From positions 1 through 38,518 of the forward strand of contig NZ_LASA01000071.1 in the NCBI RefSeq assembly GCF_001562015.1: a DNA stretch of 38,518 nucleotides, written 5' to 3'. Under the pieces are notes generated by a model. It saw only the letters and a program-made list of their open reading frames with translations. It did not search any database and was not told the DNA's origin. The stretch is from Endozoicomonas arenosclerae. Lineage in GTDB: Bacteria > Pseudomonadota > Gammaproteobacteria > Pseudomonadales > Endozoicomonadaceae. Positions 8,042-17,629 of this stretch are shown here, piece by piece. Each line of letters begins with the position of its first letter. Within the stretch, counting starts at the first letter, position 1. A program made the translations under genes and the position numbers.

Positions 8042-8063
8042 GCCTCCCACTAGTGCAGGAGGC
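8042..8063 (-). terminator. Hairpin at the end of the oligopeptide importer operon
   Basis: GCCTCC (8042-8047) and GGAGGC (8058-8063) pair around a 10-base loop, 14 bases beyond the minus-strand stop codon of the ATPase gene. No U tract follows, so it may be a stabiliser or a weak terminator. Confidence 0.4.
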
Positions 8064-8077
8064 AATATGACGAGAGA

Positions 8078-9724
8078 TTAATGAACCTTCGGAACAGCAC
8101 TCAAAAGCTTACGAGTGTAATCATGCTGAGGGTTGGTCAACACGTCTTCTGTATGACCCTGTTCAACAATCTTGCCGCCTTGCATTACGGCTACACGGTG
8201 AGCCAGATGTGGAATGATTGAAAGGTCGTGAGTAATGAACAGATAGGAAACCTGTAGTTCCCTTTGCAGTTCCAGCAACAGTTCCATGACTTCTGCACGA
8301 ATGGATACGTCGAGCGCACTGGTCGGCTCATCACAAATGATCAGGTCAGGTTCAACTGCCAAAGCACGAGCTATCGCAATGCGCTGACGTTGTCCTCCTG
8401 AAAACTCGTGGGGGTAGCGATAGCGATGTTCGGGTTCCAACTGAACTCTTTTCAGCAGGGATTCCACTCGTTGTTCCCTTTCTGCTTTACTCAGACCCAT
8501 CTGCAGGCTCACCATCCCTTCTTCAATAATGTCACCCACCGTCATACGGGGGTTCATGGAAGAGTAGGGGCTTTGGAAAATAACCTGGATCTTCTTGCGA
8601 AGAGGTAGCATTTCTTTGCGGGAGAATGCATTCACTTTCTGGTTGTTGTACCAGATCTCGCCTCCGGTAGCTTTTTCCAGATTCAGAATGGCACGGCCTG
8701 TAGTGGACTTGCCACAACCCGACTCTCCAACCAGAGCCAGTGTTTCTCCCTTGGCAATAGAGAAACTTATGCCGTTCACCGCTTTGGTGTAATCATGCAC
8801 TCGTTGCAGCAGACCTTTACGGATCGGGAAGTGCACTTCCAGATTGTCGACTTTGAGCAAAGGCGCAGGATCGGCTGCCGGACGGTAAGAGTCCATATCC
8901 GGCAAACTGTTGATCAAACGACGACTGTACTCTTCCCTGGGATTCTCAAAGAAGGCATCGCAGGTGCCTTCTTCAATGATTTCACCTTTGTACATAACGC
9001 CGACACGGTCTGCAGTTTCACGCACAACACCCATATCATGAGTGATTAGCAGTACAGCAAGATCACGGCTGACGGTCAGCTCTTTAACCAGTTCCAGAAT
9101 CTGCTTCTGGATAGTTACATCCAATGCTGTTGTCGGTTCATCGGCCAGCAGAATATCAGGTTCACAGGCCAGAGCCATAGCGATCATGACTCGCTGCTGC
9201 TGGCCACCGGACATCTGATGTGGATACCAGTCAACGCGTTTATCCGGATCAGGGAGGCCCACTTCCTCAAACAGCTGAATAGCCCGCTTTCTGATGTTAC
9301 TGCCTGTCAGGTTTGTGTGGATTTTCAGTGTTTCAGCAATCTGGTCCCCAACTTTCTGAACAGGGTTCAGGGAGGTCAGGGCATCCTGAAAAATCATGGC
9401 AATTTTTTTACCACGGATACTGCCCATTTCCTGTTCAGTCAGGGCAAAAATATTGGTATCGCCTTGCTGGATTTTTCCACGTGTGATTTTCAGGGCATCA
9501 GGCAACAGACGCATGATTGACAGTGACGTCATGGATTTACCACTGCCTGATTCTCCCACCAGGGCAAAGACTTCGCCCTTGTTCAACTGAAAACTGACGT
9601 CTTTCAGGATACGGGTATCGGGCTGATGTCTGAGAACAACATTAAGGTTGGATACCTGAAGAGCCAGCTCTGTGCTTTGAACAGTTTTGGCTTCGGTCTC
9701 CCTTACGGCTTCTGCAATGCTCAT
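8078..9724 (-). CDS. yejF: Oligopeptide ABC importer, fused double ATPase (YejF/GsiA-type)
   Basis: Both ATPase domains of an OppD/OppF-type importer are fused in one 548-residue chain that would power the two permeases encoded upstream. Domain 1 has Walker A GESGSGKS (57-64), signature MSGGQ (171-175) and Walker B with DEP at 195-197. Domain 2 has GESGCGKS (333-340), FSGGQ (441-445) and DEP at 465-467. OppD/F C-terminal regions follow each domain. I choose ATG 9724, one base after the upstream permease stop, over a TTG at 9757 that would overlap the permease. It is the last gene of a four-gene minus-strand operon. Gene order and fusion match yejABEF. The substrate is likely peptides, but dipeptide, glutathione or microcin-type substrates cannot be separated by sequence alone. 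Confidence 0.93.
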   Translation of the reverse strand: MSIAEAVRETEAKTVQSTELALQVSNLNVVLRHQPDTRILKDVSFQLNKGEVFALVGESGSGKSMTSLSIMRLLPDALKITRGKIQQGDTNIFALTEQEMGSIRGKKIAMIFQDALTSLNPVQKVGDQIAETLKIHTNLTGSNIRKRAIQLFEEVGLPDPDKRVDWYPHQMSGGQQQRVMIAMALACEPDILLADEPTTALDVTIQKQILELVKELTVSRDLAVLLITHDMGVVRETADRVGVMYKGEIIEEGTCDAFFENPREEYSRRLINSLPDMDSYRPAADPAPLLKVDNLEVHFPIRKGLLQRVHDYTKAVNGISFSIAKGETLALVGESGCGKSTTGRAILNLEKATGGEIWYNNQKVNAFSRKEMLPLRKKIQVIFQSPYSSMNPRMTVGDIIEEGMVSLQMGLSKAEREQRVESLLKRVQLEPEHRYRYPHEFSGGQRQRIAIARALAVEPDLIICDEPTSALDVSIRAEVMELLLELQRELQVSYLFITHDLSIIPHLAHRVAVMQGGKIVEQGHTEDVLTNPQHDYTRKLLSAVPKVH

Positions 9725-9725
9725 A

Positions 9726-11117
9726 TCAGGCAGTCTCCAACTTGGTTTTTGGGTCAAAGGCGTCGTTGACCAGATCAGAGAAAAGGTTGACCGAGAGAAC
9801 CAGGGTAAACATCAAGACAAATGCACCAGCCAGATTCCACCAGATGGAGGGTTCACGAGACAATTCGGTACTGGCGAGGTTGATCATGTTGCCCCAGCTG
9901 GCCATGGCCGGATCAACGCCTACACCAATGTAGGAAAGAACCGCTTCGGCCAGAACCAGTCCACTGAAGTCCAGTACAAAGGAGATCAGGATGATGTGGC
10001 TCAGGTTAGGCAGAATATGGCGCCAGATGATTTGCAGGTGACTTACGCCAAAGGCATGAGCAGCCTGAACATAATCGAGTTGACTGATTTTCAGGGTTTC
10101 AGCCCTGAGTAGACGACATAGAGTGGTCCAGCTGGTGATACCCAGAATAAAGCAGAGAGCCAGGAACTTGGCGTCGGCTTTTTCCAACCCTACTTCAAAG
10201 TAGGAAGGGTTGTTGTTGATCCAGACCTGGAATAACAGAACAGAGGCTGCTATCAATAGCAGACCGGGAATCGAGATCAGGGTGGTGTAGATATACTGAA
10301 CGGCGTCGTCCACCCAGCCTCGGAAATAACCGGCCATTATTCCCAGAGAGATAGCAATGGGCATGGTGATCAGTGTCGCCAGAGTGCCGATCAGTACACC
10401 GGTACGAATGCCTTTCAGGCTTTCGTAGAGTGTATCGTTACCGGCCTGGTCGGTGCCCAGAACATGGTAGAGGTTACCCATGGTGACAAGCCAGCCGAAG
10501 ATGGCCATGATGACGGCAAAAGTCAGCCAGGCGGAAGACCAGGGTAGAGCGGGTTGATCGGACTGGCTGCGTTTGAGTATTAGCCAATGAATTCCAATTA
10601 ATATACTGGCAAGGGCGAGTCCCAGCAGAAGGCCCTTGAAAGACTGAAATACAATATCCAGAGCTTTATCGTCAGGGCTTTCCAGGTGCTGACCACCGTA
10701 AGTCAATTCAGGGTAGTCACGAACCGTTTCACCGGTTTCTGTCTTAATGTTTTCCCGGTTCCAGGATTTCAGAGAGAAGGGAGAAGAGTAGGTTCTTTCC
10801 TGACGCTCACCCATTTCGCCCAGCATCAAATCCAGAACACTGTTGACGGTGTTACTGTAGTAAACCTGTTCAGAATCCTGTCCTTCTGCAGGAGGCAGTT
10901 CGCTCCGAAAATGCAGGGAGTCCAGAAGGGCAACACTGACGTACGCCATGATAATGACGAAGGTGCTCATCCCCAGCTTGGTAGAAAATACTTCACGCCA
11001 GCGGGCTCTGTTTTCAGGGTTGCGTCGAAGGGTGTAGATAAAAAACGACACCAGTCCGACCAGAATAAAGATCAGTACATCGGTCCAGAGGACAACGGGT
11101 TTAAACGCTAAATCCAT
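9726..11117 (-). CDS. Oligopeptide ABC importer permease (OppC/YejE-like) with long N-terminal extension
   Basis: This 463-residue inner-membrane permease has the BPD_transp_1 core from about residue 230: HVLGTDQAGNDTLYESLKG, LGIMAGYFRGWVDD and the EAA loop HAFGVSHLQIIWRHILPN that docks on the ATPase. OppC proteins are usually 300-340 residues. Here about 130-190 extra residues precede the core. They contain two transmembrane helices near 10-30 and 48-66, a hydrophilic segment and a third helix before the usual first one. The ribosome binding site GGAGGGG lies seven bases before ATG 11117. It is 13 bases after the OppB-like gene and abuts the ATPase gene, so the operon is tight. Confidence 0.92.
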   Translation of the reverse strand: MDLAFKPVVLWTDVLIFILVGLVSFFIYTLRRNPENRARWREVFSTKLGMSTFVIIMAYVSVALLDSLHFRSELPPAEGQDSEQVYYSNTVNSVLDLMLGEMGERQERTYSSPFSLKSWNRENIKTETGETVRDYPELTYGGQHLESPDDKALDIVFQSFKGLLLGLALASILIGIHWLILKRSQSDQPALPWSSAWLTFAVIMAIFGWLVTMGNLYHVLGTDQAGNDTLYESLKGIRTGVLIGTLATLITMPIAISLGIMAGYFRGWVDDAVQYIYTTLISIPGLLLIAASVLLFQVWINNNPSYFEVGLEKADAKFLALCFILGITSWTTLCRLLRAETLKISQLDYVQAAHAFGVSHLQIIWRHILPNLSHIILISFVLDFSGLVLAEAVLSYIGVGVDPAMASWGNMINLASTELSREPSIWWNLAGAFVLMFTLVLSVNLFSDLVNDAFDPKTKLETA

Positions 11118-11130
11118 TTCAAGCCCCTCC

Positions 11131-12108
11131 CTAGTTCAGTCTTACCCGGGGGTCAGCCCAGGTGTATGAAATGTCAGTCATGATCAGGCCGGTGATATAG
11201 AGCACTGATCCCAGGAAAACCATGGCACGCACGATGGCAAAGTCCTGTGCGCGGATGGCATCCAGCATGTAGCTACCCAGGCCTGGAATACTGAAGAAAG
11301 ATTCCATAACCAGGCTGCCCATGAACAAGGTTGGGATAACGACAACGACGCCTGTCAGGATAGGCAGCATGGCGTTGGGCAGAATATGACGGAACAGTAC
11401 GCCTGCCTCACTCACACCTTTGGCTCTGGCTGTTCGGGAGAAGTCCTGACCAGAAACATCGATAAACAGGGTTCGGTACCAGCGGGCTCCGGCCCCAATA
11501 CCGGCCAAAATACCAATAATCACCGGAAGTATCAGGAACCGCCAGCCGTCAAGGCCATCATTGAATCCGGAGACCGGTACTAGCTTGGAGAGTTTTGCGA
11601 TCGAGTACTGCCCGACAATAATGTAGAAGAGATAGGATATGGACATCAGGGTTACAAAGACCGAAACCGCAAAACGATCAAGGCGGCTACCCCGGAACAT
11701 AAGCACCATAAGGGCTACACAGATATTAACCCATATACCCACAACAAAAGTGGGCAGCGCGAGGGCCAGACTGGGGCCCATTCGGTCAGATATATCTGAG
11801 CTGATGTCTCTGCCTTCGTCTGAACGCCCAAAATCAAAAGCAAAGAGTTTGAGTGACTTGTTGAAAAAGATAGTCTCAGAGAATGAGTTCAATCCTTCTG
11901 ATTCACTATTGTAGAAAAGAGGATCATCGTAGCCTTTTTCTTCAATCCAGTTACTGATGGCGTCCTCAGTCACGTATTTATCACCCAGGTGGGCTCTGGC
12001 CATATCTTCCGGAGTGTTCACCACGAAAAAGAGCAGAAAGGTCAGCACGTTGACACCGATAAGGATCGGCAGTGCGTAAAAGAGTCTTCTTAGTATGTAT
12101 ACAAGCAT
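11131..12108 (-). CDS. Oligopeptide ABC importer permease (OppB/YejB-like)
   Basis: This 325-residue inner-membrane permease has the OppB/DppB start MLVYILRRLFYALPILIGVN. Its conserved C-terminal half includes RTARAKGVSEAGVLFRHILP (the ATPase-contacting EAA loop) and GSLVMESFFSIPGLGSYMLD. About six transmembrane helices are visible. It pairs with the OppC-like permease to form the channel. It lies 70 bases after the binding protein gene, with an intercistronic hairpin between them, and shares its transcript direction. Confidence 0.93.
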   Translation of the reverse strand: MLVYILRRLFYALPILIGVNVLTFLLFFVVNTPEDMARAHLGDKYVTEDAISNWIEEKGYDDPLFYNSESEGLNSFSETIFFNKSLKLFAFDFGRSDEGRDISSDISDRMGPSLALALPTFVVGIWVNICVALMVLMFRGSRLDRFAVSVFVTLMSISYLFYIIVGQYSIAKLSKLVPVSGFNDGLDGWRFLILPVIIGILAGIGAGARWYRTLFIDVSGQDFSRTARAKGVSEAGVLFRHILPNAMLPILTGVVVVIPTLFMGSLVMESFFSIPGLGSYMLDAIRAQDFAIVRAMVFLGSVLYITGLIMTDISYTWADPRVRLN

Positions 12109-12134
12109 ATTTTTGTAACCCTGAAATCTCTGGA

Positions 12135-12165
12135 GTCGGACACTGGATCGCAGTGCCCGTCCGAC
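12135..12165 (-). other. Intercistronic hairpin between binding protein and permease genes
   Basis: GTCGGAC (12135-12141) pairs with GTCCGAC (12159-12165), and inner ACTG/CAGT arms lie within. Hairpins at this position in binding-protein operons often protect the upstream mRNA so that the binding protein is made in excess over the permeases. That role is inferred. Confidence 0.5.
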
Positions 12166-12178
12166 ATAGTTCTTATAA

Positions 12179-14347
12179 TTATTCTGTTTCGATGGTCAGT
12201 TTTTGCCTGCGACGGTAGGCGCCTATTCCGGGAATAATCAGAGCCAGCAGTAAACCAATACTGCCCAGTAATGGCACTACATTGGGCGAGTTCCAGGCGA
12301 CCTGTTTTTCTTCCCTGATGTTCTGATCAATACGAACGTATTTCAGAGTTCCCTGGCTGATACCGTGTCGTTTAGTGTTAAAGACCCACTGATTGGAAAG
12401 AAAGTAGTCTTTGTCGTTCATGCCCCAAATCCAGGGGCTGTCTTTTTGAACGATTTCCACCATCTGGTTGATGGCAGCCAAGCGCTCAGGGCCATTGGGT
12501 AAGGCCTTCACTATATCGTAGAGACGGTCAAACTCAGGGTTGTCATAGTTGCTGCTGTTACTGCCGTTACATTCGCACTTAACCAGTCCCTGACGACTGT
12601 CCAGAAGGAACAGGAAGTTTTCTGGGTCAGGATAATCTGCCAACCAACCCCAGCGGAAAATCTGGGTATTTCCCTGACGCATTTTTTCTTTGAAGCGAGG
12701 GTAGTCTGTTGTGCGGAATTCCAGTTGAATATTGAGCTTGGCAAACTGTTTTTTATACCAGTCTGCAGTAGGACTATTATCCTTTGCAGTCGTGTCCATA
12801 TATAGAATTAAAGGCTTTCCGGTTTCAGCATTGCGCCCGTTGGGATAGCCCGCTTCAGTTAACAGTTGTTTTGCGTAGTCAATGGGCTTTCGAACAGCAC
12901 TTTGGGTTTTCTCATCCCAGCTGAACAGGTAAGCGTTCATACCTTCCTGGCCAGACTGATAGCCATAAAGTCCTGGTGGAATAGGGCCATGTGCAATCTG
13001 TCCGATACCATTTCTGAAAATGTCGATATATTCCTGATCATTAAAGGCGATGCTGATGGCTTGACGGAGTTTTCGTTTATCTTCGGTATAACCGCCCACT
13101 ACAGGGTCAAGCATGTTGAAGCCTGTGTAGAAAATTGAGGGGCGGTTTTCTTCGTCAACAACGACATCTATCTGTTCCAGCTTTTCAGTCAGCTCAATAC
13201 CATCCGGTCCAACCGTGAACGCCTGGTCAAATGTGGCAGTGTTAATATTTGAACTGCCATCACCGGAGCGGTCGTAATAGCCTTGGGTGAACTTGCTCCA
13301 TTGTGAGGTGGTTGCTTTTTCAAAGCGGAAAATGGCTTTATCAATGAAGGGAAGTCTCTTGCCAGCATCGGCAAGGTAGCCTTTTTTGGCGTCGCTCTCA
13401 GTGCCTTCAGTCGGGTAAAAATCGTCCCGGTAATTCGGGTTTTTCTCCAGAATGATTTCACGGTTGGGCGTATTACGGGTCATCATGAATGGCCCGGTAC
13501 CAATCGGGTTCCAGTCCATTGTCAGATTTTTCTTCTCGAAGCCGGGATTGTGGTAAAAACGATCGGCTTCAAAAGGAATGGGGGCGAAGAATCGCATGGC
13601 CAACCAGTATTGAAACTGGGGGTATGAACCTTTAATGCGGATGGTGAAGGTCAGGTCATCAATTTTCTGAAGACCTTCCATGTCAAAGTCACGCAGATCA
13701 AGCCATTGTTCGTCTTGTCGGGCGTCTTTGACTTTTTTACCAAACTCTTTCATACCCACGATGTAGTCTGACATGAGCCCGATCAGTGGAGACTTGTTGA
13801 CGGGGTCACCCATGCGCTTGATCTGATAAATATAATCATCAGACGTCAAAAGACGTGTAGCCTTTTCGGGAAAATCTTGTAGAAGTGTGTAAGGTGCACT
13901 TTCTTCCGGGGTACTGAAAATATAAAGTGGGTTGCCTTCCTGGTCTTTGGCAAAAGCAGGGTGAGGCTGATAGAGCGTACCGGGCTTGAGCTTTATGGTG
14001 ATCAGACTGAAAGCTGGTTCTTCATTTTCTGCAGCAGGTTCCAGCTGATCATTAAGAAAAGTGATCTCAGGAAGTTTTTCAGCGGTAGCCGGTTCCAGTT
14101 CATATGGGCGTTTCAGAAAATGATACTGCAACGGTGGTTCGTAAATTTGATCCAGGATCAATCCTTCTTCTGAGCTATAGGATCGAACAGGGTCAAGGTG
14201 TTTGGGACGAGTGATAAAACTGCCGAAGTAAGTGTTCAGCTCAGGATCTGAAGGTGGGTTGGGGTCATTCCAGGGGCCTGAGCAGCCCGTCAGCAGGGTA
14301 GCCGCTGTCAGTGTGGCAGCCAGATACCTGGTTGCTTTTCGGTTCAT
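12179..14347 (-). CDS. Oligopeptide-binding lipoprotein (SBP family 5) with C-terminal membrane helix
   Basis: This solute-binding protein captures peptides in the periplasm for the downstream permeases. It has a lipoprotein signal with lipobox LLTGC (Cys22). An SBP_bac_5 body follows, with segments such as IGTGPFMMTRNTPNREIILE, RKLRQAISIAFNDQEYIDIF and GWLADYPDPENFLFLLDS. At 722 residues it is longer than OppA or YejA (about 540-610). It ends with an extra hydrophobic helix (about 690-708, VVPLLGSIGLLLALIIPGIG) followed by YRRRQK, so the protein may be tethered at both ends. It is the first gene of the minus-strand operon, and its promoter should lie in 14348-14570. Confidence 0.92.
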   Translation of the reverse strand: MNRKATRYLAATLTAATLLTGCSGPWNDPNPPSDPELNTYFGSFITRPKHLDPVRSYSSEEGLILDQIYEPPLQYHFLKRPYELEPATAEKLPEITFLNDQLEPAAENEEPAFSLITIKLKPGTLYQPHPAFAKDQEGNPLYIFSTPEESAPYTLLQDFPEKATRLLTSDDYIYQIKRMGDPVNKSPLIGLMSDYIVGMKEFGKKVKDARQDEQWLDLRDFDMEGLQKIDDLTFTIRIKGSYPQFQYWLAMRFFAPIPFEADRFYHNPGFEKKNLTMDWNPIGTGPFMMTRNTPNREIILEKNPNYRDDFYPTEGTESDAKKGYLADAGKRLPFIDKAIFRFEKATTSQWSKFTQGYYDRSGDGSSNINTATFDQAFTVGPDGIELTEKLEQIDVVVDEENRPSIFYTGFNMLDPVVGGYTEDKRKLRQAISIAFNDQEYIDIFRNGIGQIAHGPIPPGLYGYQSGQEGMNAYLFSWDEKTQSAVRKPIDYAKQLLTEAGYPNGRNAETGKPLILYMDTTAKDNSPTADWYKKQFAKLNIQLEFRTTDYPRFKEKMRQGNTQIFRWGWLADYPDPENFLFLLDSRQGLVKCECNGSNSSNYDNPEFDRLYDIVKALPNGPERLAAINQMVEIVQKDSPWIWGMNDKDYFLSNQWVFNTKRHGISQGTLKYVRIDQNIREEKQVAWNSPNVVPLLGSIGLLLALIIPGIGAYRRRQKLTIETE

Positions 14348-14574
14348 AATAACTTCATTCCCGTTATTTTAATTATTGTTTGCAGCCATGAGCTTTTCAT
14401 AACTGGTGCCTCAGGGTTACTGAAGCATGTCCTTTGTGTGCAGTCTCTTTTTGTAAAGAGTCGGGTAATGTCTGCCCAGTTGCCTTGATCTCGGATTCTA
14501 CTTATTTGTCAAGGAAACGTCATCATGAAGATTACATTACTCTTCAATTTTTGACGAAGTATGGCTGGAAAAGC

Positions 14575-14606
14575 AAAAGCGACTTTAGACGTCTAAAGTC
14601 GCTTTT
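14575..14606 (-). terminator. Perfect 32-base palindrome, terminator of the M16 peptidase gene
   Basis: Arms AAAAGCGACTTTAGA and TCTAAAGTCGCTTTT are perfectly complementary around a CG centre. Six bases separate it from the minus-strand stop codon of the peptidase, and each strand ends the hairpin with TTTT. Its symmetry means it could act in both directions. Confidence 0.85.
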
Positions 14607-14612
14607 GAATAC

Positions 14613-17441
14613 TTAGCCCTTGGGTTGCAGTATTTCTACTTCACCCAGTCCCAGTTCTCGTACTTCTTTCTCGATTTTTTCAAGATCTCCTACCACCATC
14701 CAGATCATGGTTTCAGGATCTAATCGCTTGTCTCCGGCCTCTCGAACGGATTCAGTATCGACTCCCTTGAGAAGGTCGGCGTACTGTTCCAGGTAGTTTT
14801 CAGGCAGGTTATAGGTTTCAACACGGCTGATGGCGTTAAGCAGTCGATCATTAGTTTCAAAGCGTCCGGCCTGCTCTTTGAGGCGGTTGTCCCTGTAGCG
14901 GGTCACTTCATCCTTAGAAGCCATTTCATTGCTAAAGACCGCTTTCAGCTCATGACGAATTTCTTCAAGAGCGGGACCGGTTTTATCGGTCTGAACGGAT
15001 GTGCGGATCAGGTAGGGTCTTTGTGCTTTGGTGTCGCGGCTGTAGGAACGGGCACCATATGACCAGCGTTTCTCTTCCCGCAGGTTCATATTGATTCGGG
15101 AAGTGAACTCTCCACCCAACAGATCATTAAAGACGCTGAAAGAAAGCTCTTCATCCAGCTGGTCTGAAGATAATGCAGGCAGCAATTGTGCCACTGCAAT
15201 GGTGGACTGCTGGGCATCAGGCTGGTTGATCAGGTACACCTTGGGCTTTTCCGGTTTGTTTATTTCAGGGAAGTGCAGTTGTGGGATAGCCTGCTCCGGT
15301 GCCTGCCATTGAGCCAGGTTGTTCTCCAGAACCGGCAGCAACTGTTCAAGCTCTACATCCCCCACCAGAAACAGTGTGGCGTTATCCGGACGAATCCAGT
15401 CGTTATAGTAATTGACCAGGGTCTGGCGCTTGATATTGCTTAATGTCTCACTGTTCCCTGAACCGGTAGCCGGTGTTGCGTAAGGGTGCTCAGAGCTATA
15501 CAGAACATGGGGCAGCTCTCGCTGAAGCAGCGAGGTGGGCGTCGTTTTCTCTTGACCTATTTGCTGGAGTGTTCGCTCCTGCAGCTGGTTAATATCTTGT
15601 TGATTAAATCCGGGTTGGGTGACCATCTCATTAAGAAGGTTCAGGCTGGGGGCCAGATTTGCAGAGAGACTGCTTACATTAACAGAGGCATGGTCCCCGG
15701 AAATGCTGGTAGACAGAGTGGTACCCAGTTTATCCAGCTCACTTTGTAGAGCTGCACTGTCGAGCTTTTCATTACCTTCTTTCAGCATGTCCAGAGTGAA
15801 GCCGGGGACACCAGAGCCATAAAACTTATGGCTGGATAATCCACCATTAAATTGCAAACGCATGGATACCATGGGGGTACTGGTGCGATTAGCGAGCACC
15901 ACTTTGAGTCCGTTACTCAGTTCTGTACGTTGAATGTCCGGCAAATCCAGTTTTTTTCCTTCACCCACTTCTGGTAGCTGGCTTCTATCAGCGCCCTCTG
16001 TTGCTGCTGTGTACTTGAGGTAGGGCACAACCGTTTGTACATACACTCCGTCTGTTAACCATTCTTCTCCAGTCGCTTGAATGGATTCCGGTGTGGCTTC
16101 GGCCAACTGCTGGGCGGATGTTTTATAAAAACCGGGGTTGCTGTGATAAACCTCTCCGAAGGCCAGAATATCGGACTTGCCACCAAAGCCGCCCACTCTC
16201 TCTGTCTCACGAATAAAGTCGGATGTAAATCGAATGCGAGCCTGATCCAGCTCTGCTTGATTTACGCCTTCCTGAAGAGTTTTGTCTAATTCTTCGCGAA
16301 TGATAGCTTCGATCTTGTTCAGATCAGCGTCCGGTTTTGCATCAGCGCTGATGTAAATCTGACCAGCCAGAAGTCTTGAGTAGACTGAAGCTGAAACATC
16401 TGTGACCAGTTGTTCTTCCTTCACGAGCCGTTGATAGAGCCTTGAGCTCTGGCCGTCACCGAGAATAGATGCGAGCAACTGGATCTCAATATTTTCCTTG
16501 TCGCCGTCCTGGGGTATGTTCCAGCTCAGAGTTAATCTGGGTTGAGTGACATGGTCTTGTATTAAGCGACGTTTTTCACCTGTTCGCTTGGCAATCCAGG
16601 CACCGGGGATGCTCAGTGGTGGTCCAGGCTGGATATCGGCAAAGTATTTGCTGACTTTTTCTTTTGCTGTTTTTTCGTCGATATCACCTGCCAGCACAAT
16701 CACCGCGTTGGACGGTCCATAGTATTGTTTAAACCATCCCTTGACGTCTTCAAGGCTGGCAGCATCAAGATCTTCCATTGAGCCAATCACGGACCAGGAG
16801 TAGGGGTGACCGACAGGGAAAGTATCCTGCGCCATTTGTCCCCAGGACTTTCCATAAGGTCGGTTTTCCCCCTGACGCTTTTCGTTTTGTACCACTCCCC
16901 GTTGAATATCCAGCTTTTCCTGAGTCACTGCACCAAGGAAATGACCCATGCGATCGGATTCCATCCAAAGAGCCATATCCAGGGCTTGAGTGGGCACTGT
17001 TTGGAAATAATTGGTGCGGTCATTGTTGGTGGTACCGTTCATATCGGTAGCACCGGCACTGAGAAAGGGAACAAAGAAGTCGTTGTTAAAGTTCTCGGAA
17101 CCATTGAACATCAAATGCTCAAAGAGATGCGCAAAGCCGCTCTTTCCAAAGGGTTCATCTTTTGAGCCCACCTTATACCAGACATTGACCGCTACAACGG
17201 GCGCCTTTCTGTCTTCGTGAACAACAACGGTCAGCCCGTTATCCAGAACAAATTTTTTGTAAGGGATATTAACTGTTGGAAGAGGCTGAGAGTGTGCAGA
17301 TGATAACGAGGAGACATTCTTTGCCTCAGATGAGAGCTGGCTGCAACCCGTTAACATTACGGAGGCTGTAATCAGAGCGGCTAAAGCTTTTCGTTTGAAT
17401 AGTTTAGGCTGGCCGGCGCCAGCTGTTTTCTTATAATTCAT
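14613..17441 (-). CDS. M16 family zinc peptidase, lipoprotein
   Basis: This pitrilysin/insulinase-type peptidase (942 residues from ATG 17441) should cleave peptides in the periplasm or at the outer membrane. A lipoprotein signal ends at MLTGC (Cys33). The N-terminal half holds the inverted zinc motif HLFEH (105-109) and the third ligand Glu187 in VVQNEKRQ, the usual spacing of about 77 residues. The C-terminal half repeats the fold without the motif (LDMLKEG at the equivalent place), as in two-domain M16 enzymes. A GTG at 17453 would add four residues; neither start has a strong site. It is transcribed away from the TonB-dependent receptor gene and ends at a 32-base palindrome. With the receptor and oligopeptide importer it suggests peptide processing. 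Confidence 0.94.
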   Translation of the reverse strand: MNYKKTAGAGQPKLFKRKALAALITASVMLTGCSQLSSEAKNVSSLSSAHSQPLPTVNIPYKKFVLDNGLTVVVHEDRKAPVVAVNVWYKVGSKDEPFGKSGFAHLFEHLMFNGSENFNNDFFVPFLSAGATDMNGTTNNDRTNYFQTVPTQALDMALWMESDRMGHFLGAVTQEKLDIQRGVVQNEKRQGENRPYGKSWGQMAQDTFPVGHPYSWSVIGSMEDLDAASLEDVKGWFKQYYGPSNAVIVLAGDIDEKTAKEKVSKYFADIQPGPPLSIPGAWIAKRTGEKRRLIQDHVTQPRLTLSWNIPQDGDKENIEIQLLASILGDGQSSRLYQRLVKEEQLVTDVSASVYSRLLAGQIYISADAKPDADLNKIEAIIREELDKTLQEGVNQAELDQARIRFTSDFIRETERVGGFGGKSDILAFGEVYHSNPGFYKTSAQQLAEATPESIQATGEEWLTDGVYVQTVVPYLKYTAATEGADRSQLPEVGEGKKLDLPDIQRTELSNGLKVVLANRTSTPMVSMRLQFNGGLSSHKFYGSGVPGFTLDMLKEGNEKLDSAALQSELDKLGTTLSTSISGDHASVNVSSLSANLAPSLNLLNEMVTQPGFNQQDINQLQERTLQQIGQEKTTPTSLLQRELPHVLYSSEHPYATPATGSGNSETLSNIKRQTLVNYYNDWIRPDNATLFLVGDVELEQLLPVLENNLAQWQAPEQAIPQLHFPEINKPEKPKVYLINQPDAQQSTIAVAQLLPALSSDQLDEELSFSVFNDLLGGEFTSRINMNLREEKRWSYGARSYSRDTKAQRPYLIRTSVQTDKTGPALEEIRHELKAVFSNEMASKDEVTRYRDNRLKEQAGRFETNDRLLNAISRVETYNLPENYLEQYADLLKGVDTESVREAGDKRLDPETMIWMVVGDLEKIEKEVRELGLGEVEILQPKG

Positions 17442-17468
17442 TGCGACGGGCACTCTCTTTTTGATTTG

Positions 17469-17495
17469 ACGCTCAATCGGATTAGATTTGAGCGT
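17469..17495. promoter_or_regulatory. Inverted repeat just upstream of the M16 peptidase start
   Basis: ACGCTCAA (17469-17476) and TTGAGCGT (17488-17495) are perfect 8-bp arms with an 11-base spacer, 28 bases upstream of the peptidase ATG. This is a plausible repressor operator or 5' leader hairpin. Confidence 0.45.
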
Positions 17496-17516
17496 TAACG
17501 TCCATGCTTTTGGCTA

Positions 17517-17568
17517 TTGCATTGATTGCAAGGCTGATTAGCTCATCTGCTTGTAGTGATCAATGCAA
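17517..17568. promoter_or_regulatory. Widely spaced perfect inverted repeat
   Basis: TTGCATTGAT (17517-17526) and ATCAATGCAA (17559-17568) are perfect 10-bp arms separated by 32 bases. The spacing between arms is about four helical turns, which would suit two bound dimers or a DNA loop. Confidence 0.4.
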
Positions 17569-17575
17569 GTTTATT

Positions 17576-17629
17576 GGTTGAATAATGTCCATAAATTACA
17601 GTGGTTGAATAGTCAGGTTATATTCAACC
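17576..17629. promoter_or_regulatory. Three copies of GGTTGAATA
   Basis: GGTTGAATA occurs at 17576-17584 and 17603-17611 in direct orientation and at 17621-17629 inverted (TATTCAACC). Three copies within 54 bases of promoter DNA suggest binding sites for one regulator; the protein is unknown. Confidence 0.4.
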
